Shown here piece by piece: positions 8,501 through 16,873 of a DNA stretch of 38,008 nucleotides. How positions within the stretch are numbered: position 1 is the first letter of the stretch; each line of letters begins with the position of its first letter. The notes under the pieces are model-generated. The model made no database searches. It had not been told where the DNA came from and was given only the letters and a program-made list of their open reading frames with translations. Location: assembly GCA_040754625.1 (NCBI GenBank), contig JBFMCF010000097.1, positions 1 through 38,008 of the forward strand. Reading direction: 5' to 3'. A program made the translations under genes and the position numbers. This stretch comes from a bacterium. Lineage in GTDB: Bacteria > JACRDZ01 > JAQUKH01.

Positions 8501-10483
8501 TTATTCACCTCCAATCTTTTTAAAGGGTTTGTATTCCGTATCTGCTGGTTCATAGAATTTCGAAAAACATTCAACCAGGTGTAAACGCAAAGTGTGTATT
8601 GACGGGCTGAATGAGCTTACGATTATGTTGATTGAGTGGAGCAAAATGGCAAGCACCACACCGACAATTTTCATCCCAATGCCGCCCATCCCGCCGATTT
8701 GGATCCCCAGCTGATTGGCAACAACGCCGAGGATCACCCCGGCAAGACCGATTGCCATAATACGGGCGTATGAAAAAGTGTTGCTGAAAGTGCCAAGGAT
8801 CTCTACGATTCCTTTTATCCCGCCGCCCTTCGCGGCAAGAACGACCCCTACAGCTATCATTATCCCGCCTATTGTTTTGAGTATCTCGATTCCGTTCAAT
8901 ATCCCCGCGATTAAAATCACCGGTCCAAGGATAATAGTGGTGAATATCCCGGCTTTTTCATAAGTATGTTCTTTATTATGTTCCCTTATGCCGTTGATCA
9001 TGCCGAATATCAAACCGAAACCGATGTGTATGACACCCATGATAATCGCCAATACCAGGAGCTGGCTCATAAACACCATCCTGTTTAAAGGAAAAGGTAC
9101 CCCAAAAACGTTATAGGTCGGTAAATGTATTTTAAGGTGCTCAAGCACCAGCTCGAGCCCGTTGCCAAACGCTTCGAGGTACATGATACCCCAGATTATT
9201 GCACCGATGGAGGATATTCTCAACACCTTGGAAAACACCATAAAAACATCGTCGCCTTTGGATGCTTTTTTAAGCAGATAAGCAATATACAGCATAATTA
9301 AACCGTAGCCGATGTCTCCCACCATCATTCCAAAAATAATAGGGAAAAATATAGCCATAAAAACTGTCGGATCTATCCCCCCGTATTTTGGTTTTTTCAC
9401 AAAAGAATAAAAGAATTCAAAAGGTTTCGCCCATGCAGGGTTAACAAGCGCGACTGGAGCGTTCTCCAGGTCATGATGCGAATTATCAAGCTTTAATATC
9501 GCGACTTTCCCAAAGAATTCATTAATTAAATCATTTTTACATTTCTCAAATTCTTTTTCAGGTATCCATCCGGTAATAATAAAAGTATGCCCTGTGCTTC
9601 CAAATTGCGGAATGACTTTTATTTCTTCATCTTTGTCCCTTAAAACATTCCTGACGGCAATTACGCGATGGTGCCAGGTAGCGGATATATTTTCCAGTTC
9701 ATTATTGATTCCCTTCAATTCCTCGGGTATTTGTTTTCTTCTTTCATTAATTTTGACAAGCGCGTTTTCAAAAGAATCTTTAGCGACTTCTTCGGGTAGT
9801 TTTATTTCATTGACTTTTTCCATTGAAAAGAAATCGTGGACGGATTTTGAATAAATTTTGTTGTAGATTATGATAATACCTATATTTTTATTATCAACAG
9901 GGGCGGAAACCAGATGGCATTGTTTTTTACATATAATTTCAAGCTCTTCTTTCAGGCCGTCAATAGCGGCCTTGTTTTCTATATCAAGGAGAAGCGCTAT
10001 TGATTCGAAACCTTCGGTAGTGCAAATTTGTTTTGCCAGCGGCTGAATTTTTTCCAATATCGGCTCGTATTTCGAATAAACCGACATCTTGGCTTCCAGG
10101 TCGTTCTTTTTCTCATAAAGCTCCGTGGCTTTTATTTTTACGCCGTCAAATATTATATCAACCTCTTTTAACAAATCGTCAAAGGATTTGTTCCACAATT
10201 CTTTATAATGGGCCCTGGTTTTTTCTCTATCTATTTTTGTGTCTTTTAAGGTTATTATTATGCCGTTTACTTTTGTCAAAGCCGATTCAATTCTTTTCTT
10301 TTTTTCAGCTAAAATCGGTTCAACAACCATTGGGGTCATATAGGATTCTTCTTCATGTGTTTCATTTATTTCACGCGTAATATTTTCAACATGAAGGGTA
10401 CCTACCTGATGCATATAACTTACAACATCGAGAAAAATAGTTTTTGGACCTACGACCTGCACCTTCGCCATTTTTAAATGCAT
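8501..10483 (-). CDS. atpI: V/A-type ATPase subunit I (membrane stator)
   Basis: Subunit I, the counterpart of the yeast 116-kDa a subunit, provides the ion half-channels. Residues 1-350 are a soluble coiled-coil arm. The C-terminal half holds about seven or eight membrane helices, beginning near FMAIFFPIIFGMMVGDIGYG. The essential membrane Arg is R574 in FSYARIMAIGLAG. The length of 660 aa is normal. The chosen ATG (MHLKMAKVQ) has a GGGGG motif upstream; the Met at residue 5 is an alternative. It lies 2 bp before atpK. Confidence 0.96.
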   Translation of the reverse strand: MHLKMAKVQVVGPKTIFLDVVSYMHQVGTLHVENITREINETHEEESYMTPMVVEPILAEKKKRIESALTKVNGIIITLKDTKIDREKTRAHYKELWNKSFDDLLKEVDIIFDGVKIKATELYEKKNDLEAKMSVYSKYEPILEKIQPLAKQICTTEGFESIALLLDIENKAAIDGLKEELEIICKKQCHLVSAPVDNKNIGIIIIYNKIYSKSVHDFFSMEKVNEIKLPEEVAKDSFENALVKINERRKQIPEELKGINNELENISATWHHRVIAVRNVLRDKDEEIKVIPQFGSTGHTFIITGWIPEKEFEKCKNDLINEFFGKVAILKLDNSHHDLENAPVALVNPAWAKPFEFFYSFVKKPKYGGIDPTVFMAIFFPIIFGMMVGDIGYGLIMLYIAYLLKKASKGDDVFMVFSKVLRISSIGAIIWGIMYLEAFGNGLELVLEHLKIHLPTYNVFGVPFPLNRMVFMSQLLVLAIIMGVIHIGFGLIFGMINGIREHNKEHTYEKAGIFTTIILGPVILIAGILNGIEILKTIGGIMIAVGVVLAAKGGGIKGIVEILGTFSNTFSYARIMAIGLAGVILGVVANQLGIQIGGMGGIGMKIVGVVLAILLHSINIIVSSFSPSIHTLRLHLVECFSKFYEPADTEYKPFKKIGGE

Positions 10484-10513
10484 AATAAGCCCCCTTTTTT
10501 ATTTATTATTAAA

Positions 10514-10861
10514 TTAAACGTTCGGGATAATCTCTTTAAGCAAAAATTCATACGCCTTCTTATAATTTTTCTCTGCGATATTTTTAGCTTTTACTGTCTC
10601 ATTATTATCAAATTTATTTTTATCTTTCAGGAGTAAAGAAAACTTTTGCTTATAATATGTTTCTGCCTCTTTTAATGCTTCATCCTTGGCGTTGCTTTTA
10701 ATTTCATTGGATTTCTTTCGCGCGTCGGCGATAATCATTTCGGCTTGTTTTTTTGCTTCAAGGTATTTCCCGCTGAATTCCAATTCTTTTTCTTTAATTT
10801 TTTTCAGCGGACTTTCTGATTTGTGGGGTGGATTTTTATCATGACCGTTATTTTTAGACAT
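10514..10861 (-). CDS. V/A-type ATPase subunit H/G-like peripheral stalk coiled coil
   Basis: This is the first gene of the ATPase operon. The 115-aa product is almost wholly a charged helix (LKKIKEKELEFSGKYLEAKK and onward) with the AhaH-like pattern AEMIIADARKKSNEIKSNAKDEA. It is expected to pair with subunit E as the peripheral stalk. Low-complexity coiled coils give weak homology, so the call leans on position: H-I-K-E-C-F-A-B-D is a familiar order. GAGGAG 7 bp before the ATG supports the start. Confidence 0.82.
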   Translation of the reverse strand: MSKNNGHDKNPPHKSESPLKKIKEKELEFSGKYLEAKKQAEMIIADARKKSNEIKSNAKDEALKEAETYYKQKFSLLLKDKNKFDNNETVKAKNIAEKNYKKAYEFLLKEIIPNV

Positions 10862-10908
10862 TAATCATCTCCTCAATTTTCCCAATTAATTATAAAATAA
10901 AGTTAAAT

Positions 10909-10937
10909 AGTATATCACTATAAAAAATAACTGTCAA
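10909..10937 (-). promoter_or_regulatory. Sigma70-type promoter of the V/A-ATPase operon
   Basis: On the - strand, TTGACA (10932-10937) and TATACT (10909-10914) are separated by exactly 17 bp. Transcription should start near 10902, about 40 bp before the subunit H start codon. It lies just after the ccmD stop codon, so the ATPase operon need not depend on read-through from ccm. No terminator hairpin separates the two operons. Confidence 0.8.
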
Positions 10938-10944
10938 GCTAAAT

Positions 10945-11076
10945 TTAATCTTTATCTTTAATTTTTTCGATTTTTTGAATTATTTTATATTGTTTATTAC
11001 CTATAAAAAACAGGTAAAAACTAATAAAAATCCAGATTAAACTATATGCCGCAAAAAGATATTCAAAATTTTGCAT
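10945..11076 (-). CDS. ccmD: CcmD, small heme-exporter subunit (43 aa)
   Basis: CcmD is the tiny membrane protein of System I that releases heme-loaded CcmE from the CcmABC complex. The 43-residue product has the family start pattern EYLFAAYSLIWIFISFYLF, a single membrane helix, followed by a basic amphipathic cytoplasmic tail (QYKIIQKIEKIKDKD). It starts 11 bp after ccmC with a TAGGAG motif 7 bp before the ATG. It is short enough to be missed by gene finders with a 60-aa cutoff. Position directly after ccmC is the usual one. Confidence 0.9.
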   Translation of the reverse strand: MQNFEYLFAAYSLIWIFISFYLFFIGNKQYKIIQKIEKIKDKD

Positions 11077-11087
11077 TTACCGCGCTC

Positions 11088-11762
11088 CTATTTTTTATTT
11101 TCCAATTCATCTTTGATTAAATCTATACTTACATTAAGTATTATAACTGATAAATAAAGAAAAGTAAATCCAATAATTGAAATAATCAATGTTTTCAGCA
11201 TAACGGGGTCAAGCCCCCCCTTTTTACTCGCTATGACCGCCTGGGGGTGTATTGTTCTCCACCAGCGTATCGACATATATACTATCGGCACATCTATAAA
11301 TCCTATAATCCCGAAAACCGCTGAAGCTTTCGCCCCTTTCACCTCATTTTCAGTAAAAGGCCTTATAAAAATATAAGCCATATATATCATCCATAACACC
11401 AGGGTCGTAGTCAGCCTCGCGTCCCACGACCACCACGCGTTCCAAATCGGACGGGCCCAGATAGGCCCTGTTATTAATACGATAGTACAGAATATTATTC
11501 CTATCTCCGCGGATGAATGGGCGACAATATCCCATATTTTTTCTTTTTTCCATAAAAATATAATGCTTGAAATAAAAACGATAAAAAAGGAAAAAAAGGA
11601 AAGCCACGCGGAAGCGACATGGAAATAGAATATTTTTTGTATAATGCCCATTGTTTCCTCGACAGGCGATAAAATAAAAATATAATAAAGGGAAGCCTCA
11701 ATCGTGACAAATGTAACCCCCAGAAGAAACAAATACAACCTGTAAAAATATTTATTCAGCAT
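11088..11762 (-). CDS. ccmC: Heme transporter CcmC
   Basis: CcmC is the membrane protein that presents heme to CcmE on the outer face of the inner membrane. The Trp-rich heme-handling motif is at residues 103-117 (ARPIWNAWWSWDARLT). Flanking heme-ligand His candidates are H48 in FHVASAW and the His in RWWRTIHP. Six membrane helices are expected, and the 224-aa length is normal. The gene starts 2 bp after ccmB within the ccmABCD block. Confidence 0.95.
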   Translation of the reverse strand: MLNKYFYRLYLFLLGVTFVTIEASLYYIFILSPVEETMGIIQKIFYFHVASAWLSFFSFFIVFISSIIFLWKKEKIWDIVAHSSAEIGIIFCTIVLITGPIWARPIWNAWWSWDARLTTTLVLWMIYMAYIFIRPFTENEVKGAKASAVFGIIGFIDVPIVYMSIRWWRTIHPQAVIASKKGGLDPVMLKTLIISIIGFTFLYLSVIILNVSIDLIKDELENKK

Positions 11763-11764
11763 AA

Positions 11765-12445
11765 TTATTCCTCAATCAAATATTCAAAGGTAAGATAAGA
11801 TACTACTATAAATATTATATCAAAAGCAATAACTAATTTTATCCATGAAGTTATCTCTTCAAGTGTTTTACCTTCTAAAATACCGGACGTTGTTTTTACT
11901 GAAGCTAAAATCACAGGAACCATAATCGGGAACAATAAAATAGGAAGCATGATTTCTCTTGTTCTTGTGTTTACCGCCATCGCGCTTAACGCCGTGCCCA
12001 GTCCTGAAATTCCCGCGATACTCAGAAAAAAGATTAATATTAACTTAGGAAGAAATAAAAAAATATTTATATTATAAAAAACCGTAAATACAGGGAGGCT
12101 TAATCCGACCACTATGAAAATAAACACCATATTGCCTATCATCTTCGCGAGATAAATCGCGCCCCTGTCAATGGGGCTCAGCATAAGCCCTGAAATACAA
12201 TTATTTTCTCTTTCAGGAAGAAAGGTCCGGTTTAATCCTAAAATACTTGAAAAAATATACGCGACCCAGAGTATCCCGGGAGATATTTCATTAATATAGG
12301 ACGCTCCCGGTTCAAAAGTGAAATTAAAAATCACAAACACCAGAATGGTGAAGATAATTATCGAACTTACTGTTTCTTTCGACCTGAATTCGCTGATTAC
12401 ATCTTTATATACTATCGCCCAGATTACATTGAAATAATTTTTCAT
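11765..12445 (-). CDS. ccmB: Heme exporter membrane subunit CcmB
   Basis: CcmB is the ABC-type membrane subunit that works with CcmA and CcmC. The 226-aa protein has six hydrophobic segments. It carries family sequences FRSKETVSSIIIF near the N-terminus and LPERENNCISGLMLSPIDRGAIYLAK in abbreviated form around residue 75. The start codon overlaps the ccmA stop in an ATGA arrangement, so the two are translationally coupled. Confidence 0.95.
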   Translation of the reverse strand: MKNYFNVIWAIVYKDVISEFRSKETVSSIIIFTILVFVIFNFTFEPGASYINEISPGILWVAYIFSSILGLNRTFLPERENNCISGLMLSPIDRGAIYLAKMIGNMVFIFIVVGLSLPVFTVFYNINIFLFLPKLILIFFLSIAGISGLGTALSAMAVNTRTREIMLPILLFPIMVPVILASVKTTSGILEGKTLEEITSWIKLVIAFDIIFIVVSYLTFEYLIEE

Positions 12446-13152
12446 TTTTTATTTATGCATTGCAAATAAAGGTTAAATATATTTTCTTTTCTTATATTGT
12501 TTTTATCTTCCAGCAATTTTATCTGTCCATTGACAAGGATAGCAATTTTTGTCGCTGTTGTCCATCCTTTTTCAAGATCATGTGTCGTGACAATCACGGT
12601 CTTTTTTTCCGTGTGAAAGTTTTGGAGGATATTTGTCAGCAAATCTGACGCCTGCGGGTCCAGGCCGGTATAAGGCTCATCCAGGAATATTATCCTGGGG
12701 TCATGCAATATGGATCTTGCTATCGCGAGCCTCTGGCTCATCCCTCGTGAAAATGTGCGCACTAACGTATCCCTGTGGACCGCCAGGTTAAATTTTTCCA
12801 AAAGACAGCTTACTCTTTCTCCCAGATTATCAATACAATACAATTTCCCGTAAAAAACAAGGTTTTCCTCGGCGGTCAGGTTCCCGTATAAAAAAGAATC
12901 GTGAGAAATAATACCTATATTTTTGCGTATCGACGGTTTATCGTCATTTATTGATATTCCGCATATTTTCACATCACCGCAGGATGGATGCAGAAGAGTC
13001 GACATAATTTTAAGGAGGGTCGATTTGCCGGCGCCGTTTGGGCCGAAAAGGGTGAGAGATTCTCCGTCACATAAATTCAAATTTACACTGTCAAGGGCAA
13101 CTTTTTTACCAAAATATTTTGATACATTTTTGACTTCAATTACACTGTCCAT
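12442..13152 (-). CDS. ccmA: Heme exporter ATP-binding protein CcmA
   Basis: CcmA is the ABC ATPase whose ATP hydrolysis drives release of holo-CcmE. Walker A is GPNGAGKST at residues 37-45, the signature motif is the FSRGMSQR form at about 134-141, and Walker B is IIFLDEP at 154-160. The FSRGM signature resembles the form found in CcmA and related exporters. The length of 236 aa is slightly longer than enterobacterial CcmA. It overlaps the end of the preceding gene by 17 bp. Confidence 0.95.
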   Translation of the reverse strand: MDSVIEVKNVSKYFGKKVALDSVNLNLCDGESLTLFGPNGAGKSTLLKIMSTLLHPSCGDVKICGISINDDKPSIRKNIGIISHDSFLYGNLTAEENLVFYGKLYCIDNLGERVSCLLEKFNLAVHRDTLVRTFSRGMSQRLAIARSILHDPRIIFLDEPYTGLDPQASDLLTNILQNFHTEKKTVIVTTHDLEKGWTTATKIAILVNGQIKLLEDKNNIRKENIFNLYLQCINKK

Positions 13153-13468
13153 TATTCGTTAATATTGTGGTGCCGGGTTTTAAACTTGTTTTTATCTGGT
13201 CTATTTTCTGGTAAATTAAAATAACTTTTGTTTTATATTCTTCTTTTAATTTCGCGAAATCATTATCTGAAATTTTACCTGTTTTATATTCAAATTCTAA
13301 ATCCTTCAATAAATTAAAAATCACCATTTTATGTTCCTGTAACTCTTTTATTTTCTCATCTTCCGGCGCTTCCCGCAAAAATTCATTTTTTGAAGGACCA
13401 AAGAAAATCGGCGAAAGGACATATAATATGCTGATTAGTAAAAGTACTGATAAGATTACTATAACCAT
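13136..13468 (-). CDS. CcmI N-terminal-domain-like membrane protein (110 aa)
   Basis: The protein has one N-terminal membrane helix (residues 2-22) and then a charged helical domain. The stretch LLKDLEFEYKTGKISDNDFAKLKEEY matches the CcmI N-terminal pattern, in which a membrane anchor is followed by a helical hairpin. The TPR domain of full-length CcmI is missing, so this is a short form. In System I, CcmI helps deliver apocytochrome to the CcmF/CcmH ligation complex. It starts directly after ccmH and overlaps ccmA. The function is inferred from motif and position. Confidence 0.72.
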   Translation of the reverse strand: MVIVILSVLLLISILYVLSPIFFGPSKNEFLREAPEDEKIKELQEHKMVIFNLLKDLEFEYKTGKISDNDFAKLKEEYKTKVILIYQKIDQIKTSLKPGTTILTNNGQCN

Positions 13469-13942
13469 TTATTCCCCTCTTTTAAAATTTTCATATTCCT
13501 CATTAAATTTTTTTTCATAACCGGACAGCCCTTCCGAAGTTACTTTTTCCTTTTCCAATTGTGAATTTATTTCACCCCGTTTAATCCACTTTTCTATATA
13601 TATGTATATTATGACAAATACCAGAAGTAACCCGAATATCGGCACTAAATAAGAGGTCCTGCCAAACCCCCTGCCGGTGGCGTTAACCAATGAACTTAAG
13701 CCGTATTGACTTACAAAGGCGTCCAGGATTTCATCTTTTGTCTTGCCCTCACCAACCAGTCTCTGCAATAGAGAAAGCATTTCTTCATGCTTTGGACAGC
13801 CGTGCTGGTGTTCCAAACTTTCCTGGTCATCAGGGCATTTAATCTCTGGAAGCATTTCATCAACTGTAACCGCGGACACCTTATTTTGTGAAGAATAGAC
13901 TGCGAAAAATAATAGAATCAAGAACACCCGTTTTATGTTCAC
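13469..13942 (-). CDS. ccmH: CcmH-like cytochrome c maturation protein with altered Cys motif
   Basis: CcmH normally reduces apocytochrome CXXCH cysteines. This 157-aa protein has a signal peptide (about residues 1-24), a periplasmic helical domain, and a membrane helix at about 98-117. The C-terminal part of the domain (GKTKDEILDAFVSQYG) is the clear family signature. The redox motif is unusual: C36 and C49 are 12 residues apart with His residues between them, instead of the common Cys-x2-Cys or Cys-Pro-Cys-x-Cys forms. The GTG start overlaps the ccmF stop as GTGA, with AGGAG upstream. Redox activity is therefore uncertain. Confidence 0.85.
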   Translation of the reverse strand: MNIKRVFLILLFFAVYSSQNKVSAVTVDEMLPEIKCPDDQESLEHQHGCPKHEEMLSLLQRLVGEGKTKDEILDAFVSQYGLSSLVNATGRGFGRTSYLVPIFGLLLVFVIIYIYIEKWIKRGEINSQLEKEKVTSEGLSGYEKKFNEEYENFKRGE

Positions 13943-15966
13943 TTTATCTCCTGGTTATTTTCTATGTTAAAATTAACGGCGCTATTTACAGCCGGGTTTA
14001 TCTTTTTGCCGTTTGGCCAGAAAGCTATCACAGTTCCTATAAAAATTACTATCCCCCCTAACCACATCCATATAACTAACGGATTTACCAACACTTTAAA
14101 ACTGGCCACTCCTGAATTAAGATTATACCCGCCGAGAATTACATACAAATCCTCAAGCAGTGTTGACGCGATTGATACCTCTGTGGACGGCTGTTCGCTG
14201 TTCGGGAAGAAATTCTTTTCCGGGCGCAGCCTGTATAATGGCTTATTATTTTTATAAACTTTTAACTGCGCGTAAACTATTTCTTTTGTATTAGAGGGCA
14301 AATATTTTATATCTTCATATAATAACTTATACCTGCCTATTTCAAAAGTTTCGCCCGGTTTTATTCCCTTGGTGTCTTTCTCCAGGGAATAAGCCCCTAT
14401 ACCTGTCATTCCTACATACATCATGACTATACCAATGTGAACGATGTAACCCCCGTATCTCCTTTTATTTTTCCATATAAGCGTAAAAAATGAAATAAAA
14501 TAGTTCCTGCCGGTATTTTCTTTTCTCACAACTGTGCCCCTGAACAATTCCATGAAAATAGCCATTATCACAAAAACTATAAAGGCGGCAGGTATTAAAG
14601 CGATTATTTTCCGGACACCCATGGCGTAAAAAATTACTGTTAATACGCCTGAAACAATTATTGGAAAAATAAAATTCTTTTTAAAATTCTGTAATGAAGT
14701 TTTTCCCCATGAAATCAAGGGGCAAATTGCCATCAAAATTAAAAGAATTATCCCGAGCGGGACATTTACCTTGTTAAAATATGATATGCCGAGTGTTAAT
14801 TTGCTTCCCGTGATTAATTCAGAAAAAACAGGGAACATCGTCCCCCAGAATGTTACAAAGAAAATACCTACCAGGACAAAATTATTAAAAAGAAACATGC
14901 TCTCCTTGGATATCATTGATTCCATTTCATTTTGGTTTTTCAGATAATTTTTACGGATTATCAGTAAAAGAAACGGCCCCAGGAGGCATAAAACTATGAA
15001 GCTTATAAAATACGGGCCGACGCCTGTTTCTCCAAAAGCGTGCACTGAGGACAACACTCCGCTGCGGGTAAGAAATGTCCCAAATATGCATAGCGTAAAT
15101 GTTAAAATTATTAAAGCCATGTTCCATATTTTCAACATCTCTTTCTTTTCCTGTATCATCGCGGAATGCAAAAAAGCGGTCCCGACAAGCCACGGCATAA
15201 GCGAGGCGTTTTCAATCGGGTCCCATGCCCAATATCCCCCCCACCCTAATTCAACATACGCCCACTGTGCTCCCAGAAGGATTCCAAGACTCAGAAAGAA
15301 CCATGAAAAAAGGGACCATCTCCTGATACTTTTTATCCATTCATTGTCTAATTTTTTACTTATAAGAGCGGCAATCGCGAAAGCGAATGGGATTGTATAG
15401 CCAACATAGCCTATGAAAAGTGTCGGGGGATGCCATATCATCCCGGGGTTTTGCAAAAGCGGGTTTAAGCCATATCCGTCCGGGGGAACAAAACTTTTTC
15501 CTGTTACCGAATCAAATGTCTTTGAAAACGGGTCGGCGACCCTGATTAGCACAAAAAGGAAAAAAAACTGGACAAAAGACACAATGGAAATAACATAAGG
15601 AAAAAATTCTATGTCTTTTTTCCTGTTTGACAAAATCAACACAGCATTGAACAGGGACAATGTCCACCCCCAGAAAAGAAGCGAACCTTTCTGCCCCGCC
15701 CAGAAGGCTGAAATAGTGTAAGTGAGTGAAAGAGACCTGTTTGAATGCTGATAGATATATTCTATGCTGAAATCCCTTTTGATAAAAGAATAAAGCAATA
15801 AAAGAGAACTCAAAGTGACAAAAACAGAACTGACAATTAAACTGTTTTTTGAACTTTTCACCAGGGGATAAGATTTAAAATTTATACCGAATATTACTAT
15901 GACAAAAGTATACAGGGAAAAAATTGCGGAAATGATCAGCGAGTAATAACCCAATGTTGGTATCAT
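13939..15966 (-). CDS. ccmF: Heme lyase CcmF
   Basis: CcmF is the large membrane protein that ligates heme to apocytochrome c. The 675-aa protein has many membrane helices. Its Trp-rich motif lies at about residues 235-250 (WAYVELGWGGYWAWDPIENA), and conserved His residues include those in MIWHPP near 179 and FLHSAM near 267. A large periplasmic loop precedes the last helix at about 520-635, as in the family. It is directly downstream of ccmE and overlaps ccmH. Confidence 0.97.
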   Translation of the reverse strand: MIPTLGYYSLIISAIFSLYTFVIVIFGINFKSYPLVKSSKNSLIVSSVFVTLSSLLLLYSFIKRDFSIEYIYQHSNRSLSLTYTISAFWAGQKGSLLFWGWTLSLFNAVLILSNRKKDIEFFPYVISIVSFVQFFFLFVLIRVADPFSKTFDSVTGKSFVPPDGYGLNPLLQNPGMIWHPPTLFIGYVGYTIPFAFAIAALISKKLDNEWIKSIRRWSLFSWFFLSLGILLGAQWAYVELGWGGYWAWDPIENASLMPWLVGTAFLHSAMIQEKKEMLKIWNMALIILTFTLCIFGTFLTRSGVLSSVHAFGETGVGPYFISFIVLCLLGPFLLLIIRKNYLKNQNEMESMISKESMFLFNNFVLVGIFFVTFWGTMFPVFSELITGSKLTLGISYFNKVNVPLGIILLILMAICPLISWGKTSLQNFKKNFIFPIIVSGVLTVIFYAMGVRKIIALIPAAFIVFVIMAIFMELFRGTVVRKENTGRNYFISFFTLIWKNKRRYGGYIVHIGIVMMYVGMTGIGAYSLEKDTKGIKPGETFEIGRYKLLYEDIKYLPSNTKEIVYAQLKVYKNNKPLYRLRPEKNFFPNSEQPSTEVSIASTLLEDLYVILGGYNLNSGVASFKVLVNPLVIWMWLGGIVIFIGTVIAFWPNGKKINPAVNSAVNFNIENNQEIK

Positions 15967-15987
15967 AAATTTGTTTTCTTTCTTTTT

Positions 15988-16395
15988 TTAATTTTTCTTG
16001 GCTTCATATTTAGACGGACACTTGGCCAGCAGGGTCTTGGCATGAAATATTTTATCACCTGAGAATTTCCCTTCAACAATAGCCGTTACACCCTCTTTAA
16101 ACGTGTCAGGCAGCGTTCCATGATATTCTATTAACAGCTTCTCCCGGGTTTTTTCATCCTCCATTTCAAATTTCAAATCCAGATTGTCCTCGTTCCAATT
16201 TATAGAATTCTCTGCCACTTTGCCGCCGATACGGATTCCTTTGTCTCCCGGCGATTGGCCTTTTGATAAAACCTCGCTTACCGTGTAATAATAGACCATA
16301 GTATCTCTCATGCCCGCGTATATCAAATATCCAATCGCGATAATGATTATAAGAGAACCAATTATGACTTTTTTTTGTTTAGCTGTTAAATTCAT
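15988..16395 (-). CDS. ccmE: Heme chaperone CcmE, Cys-type (CxxxY)
   Basis: CcmE covalently carries heme in the periplasm. The protein has an N-terminal membrane anchor (residues 9-27) and an OB-fold domain with the family segments RIGGKV and FKEGVTAIVEGKF. The heme-binding site reads LLAKCPSKYE, so the attachment residue is C126 with Y130; proteobacterial CcmE has His here. CxxxY forms are known from archaea and some sulfate reducers (variant System I). I chose the ATG at 16395 (135 aa) over an in-frame ATG at 16443, because the upstream extension would overlap the promoter. Confidence 0.94.
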   Translation of the reverse strand: MNLTAKQKKVIIGSLIIIIAIGYLIYAGMRDTMVYYYTVSEVLSKGQSPGDKGIRIGGKVAENSINWNEDNLDLKFEMEDEKTREKLLIEYHGTLPDTFKEGVTAIVEGKFSGDKIFHAKTLLAKCPSKYEAKKN

Positions 16396-16414
16396 ATAAT
16401 AATATAGAAAATAT

Positions 16415-16443
16415 ATTCTATTATATTCAGGAAACCATGTCAA
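16415..16443 (-). promoter_or_regulatory. ccmE: Sigma70-type promoter of the ccm operon
   Basis: On the - strand, TTGACA (16438-16443) and TAGAAT (16415-16420) are 17 bp apart. A transcription start near 16408 would give a leader of about 13 bases before the ccmE ATG at 16395, with no strong Shine-Dalgarno motif. The position rules out the longer reading frame that would begin at 16443. Confidence 0.7.
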
Positions 16444-16873
16444 TAATTTATTATAAATTAATTTCTGTTAGCGTGACATTAGAATTTTATTAAAATATTC
16501 TAATCTCCGGCTTTTCAATCCTTGTTGCTTAAACAGAAAGTTTATCATGGATTACCTGAAAAAGCAATTGAATTGTGCGGGGGCTGGTCTATAACGCAAA
16601 AAGTATGGTTAATTCATTTTATGCTTTTTTTTGTTTGTCGATGAAATTATGAAGAGCTAGAGGACAGGGGATAAGTCAACTTAGGAAACAACGTCCCTAT
16701 CTTTCCGTCCTATCTTTCCTCCGGCAAATATCAGGGGGAGACCGCAAGCAATAAAATTATTTTTTTGCTATAGGAATAAGTATTTTTACTTGACCTACTT
16801 TCTTATAGGCGTCCCATAAGTGTTTGTAAAATTTCTCTAATCATAGCAAGAAAACCGTCCGATAAAGCAGTTC
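16444..16873. other. Gene-free stretch between ccmE and the signalling genes
   Basis: This 430-bp divergent intergenic region holds no convincing gene. An imperfect inverted repeat lies at 16768-16809 (CTATAGGAATAAGTA facing TACTTTCTTATAG) around a TTGACC that could be a weak -35 element for the downstream + strand gene. One frame stays open for about 46 codons near 16509-16652, but it has no start codon with a ribosome binding site. No tRNA, riboswitch or terminator was recognised. Confidence 0.5.

Noticed and set aside
11350-11710. Overlapping - strand frames within ccmC
   Set aside because: ccmC with its WWD motif explains this DNA; the alternatives are out-of-frame translations.
16396-16443. 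Sixteen-residue N-terminal extension of CcmE (start at 16443)
   Set aside because: The extension overlaps the -35 and -10 elements of a good promoter, lacks homology-like sequence, and the membrane anchor begins after the second Met.
16741-16873. Riboswitch (cyclic di-GMP or other) before the GGDEF-type gene
   Set aside because: No conserved core of a known class could be matched; only an imperfect inverted repeat is present.
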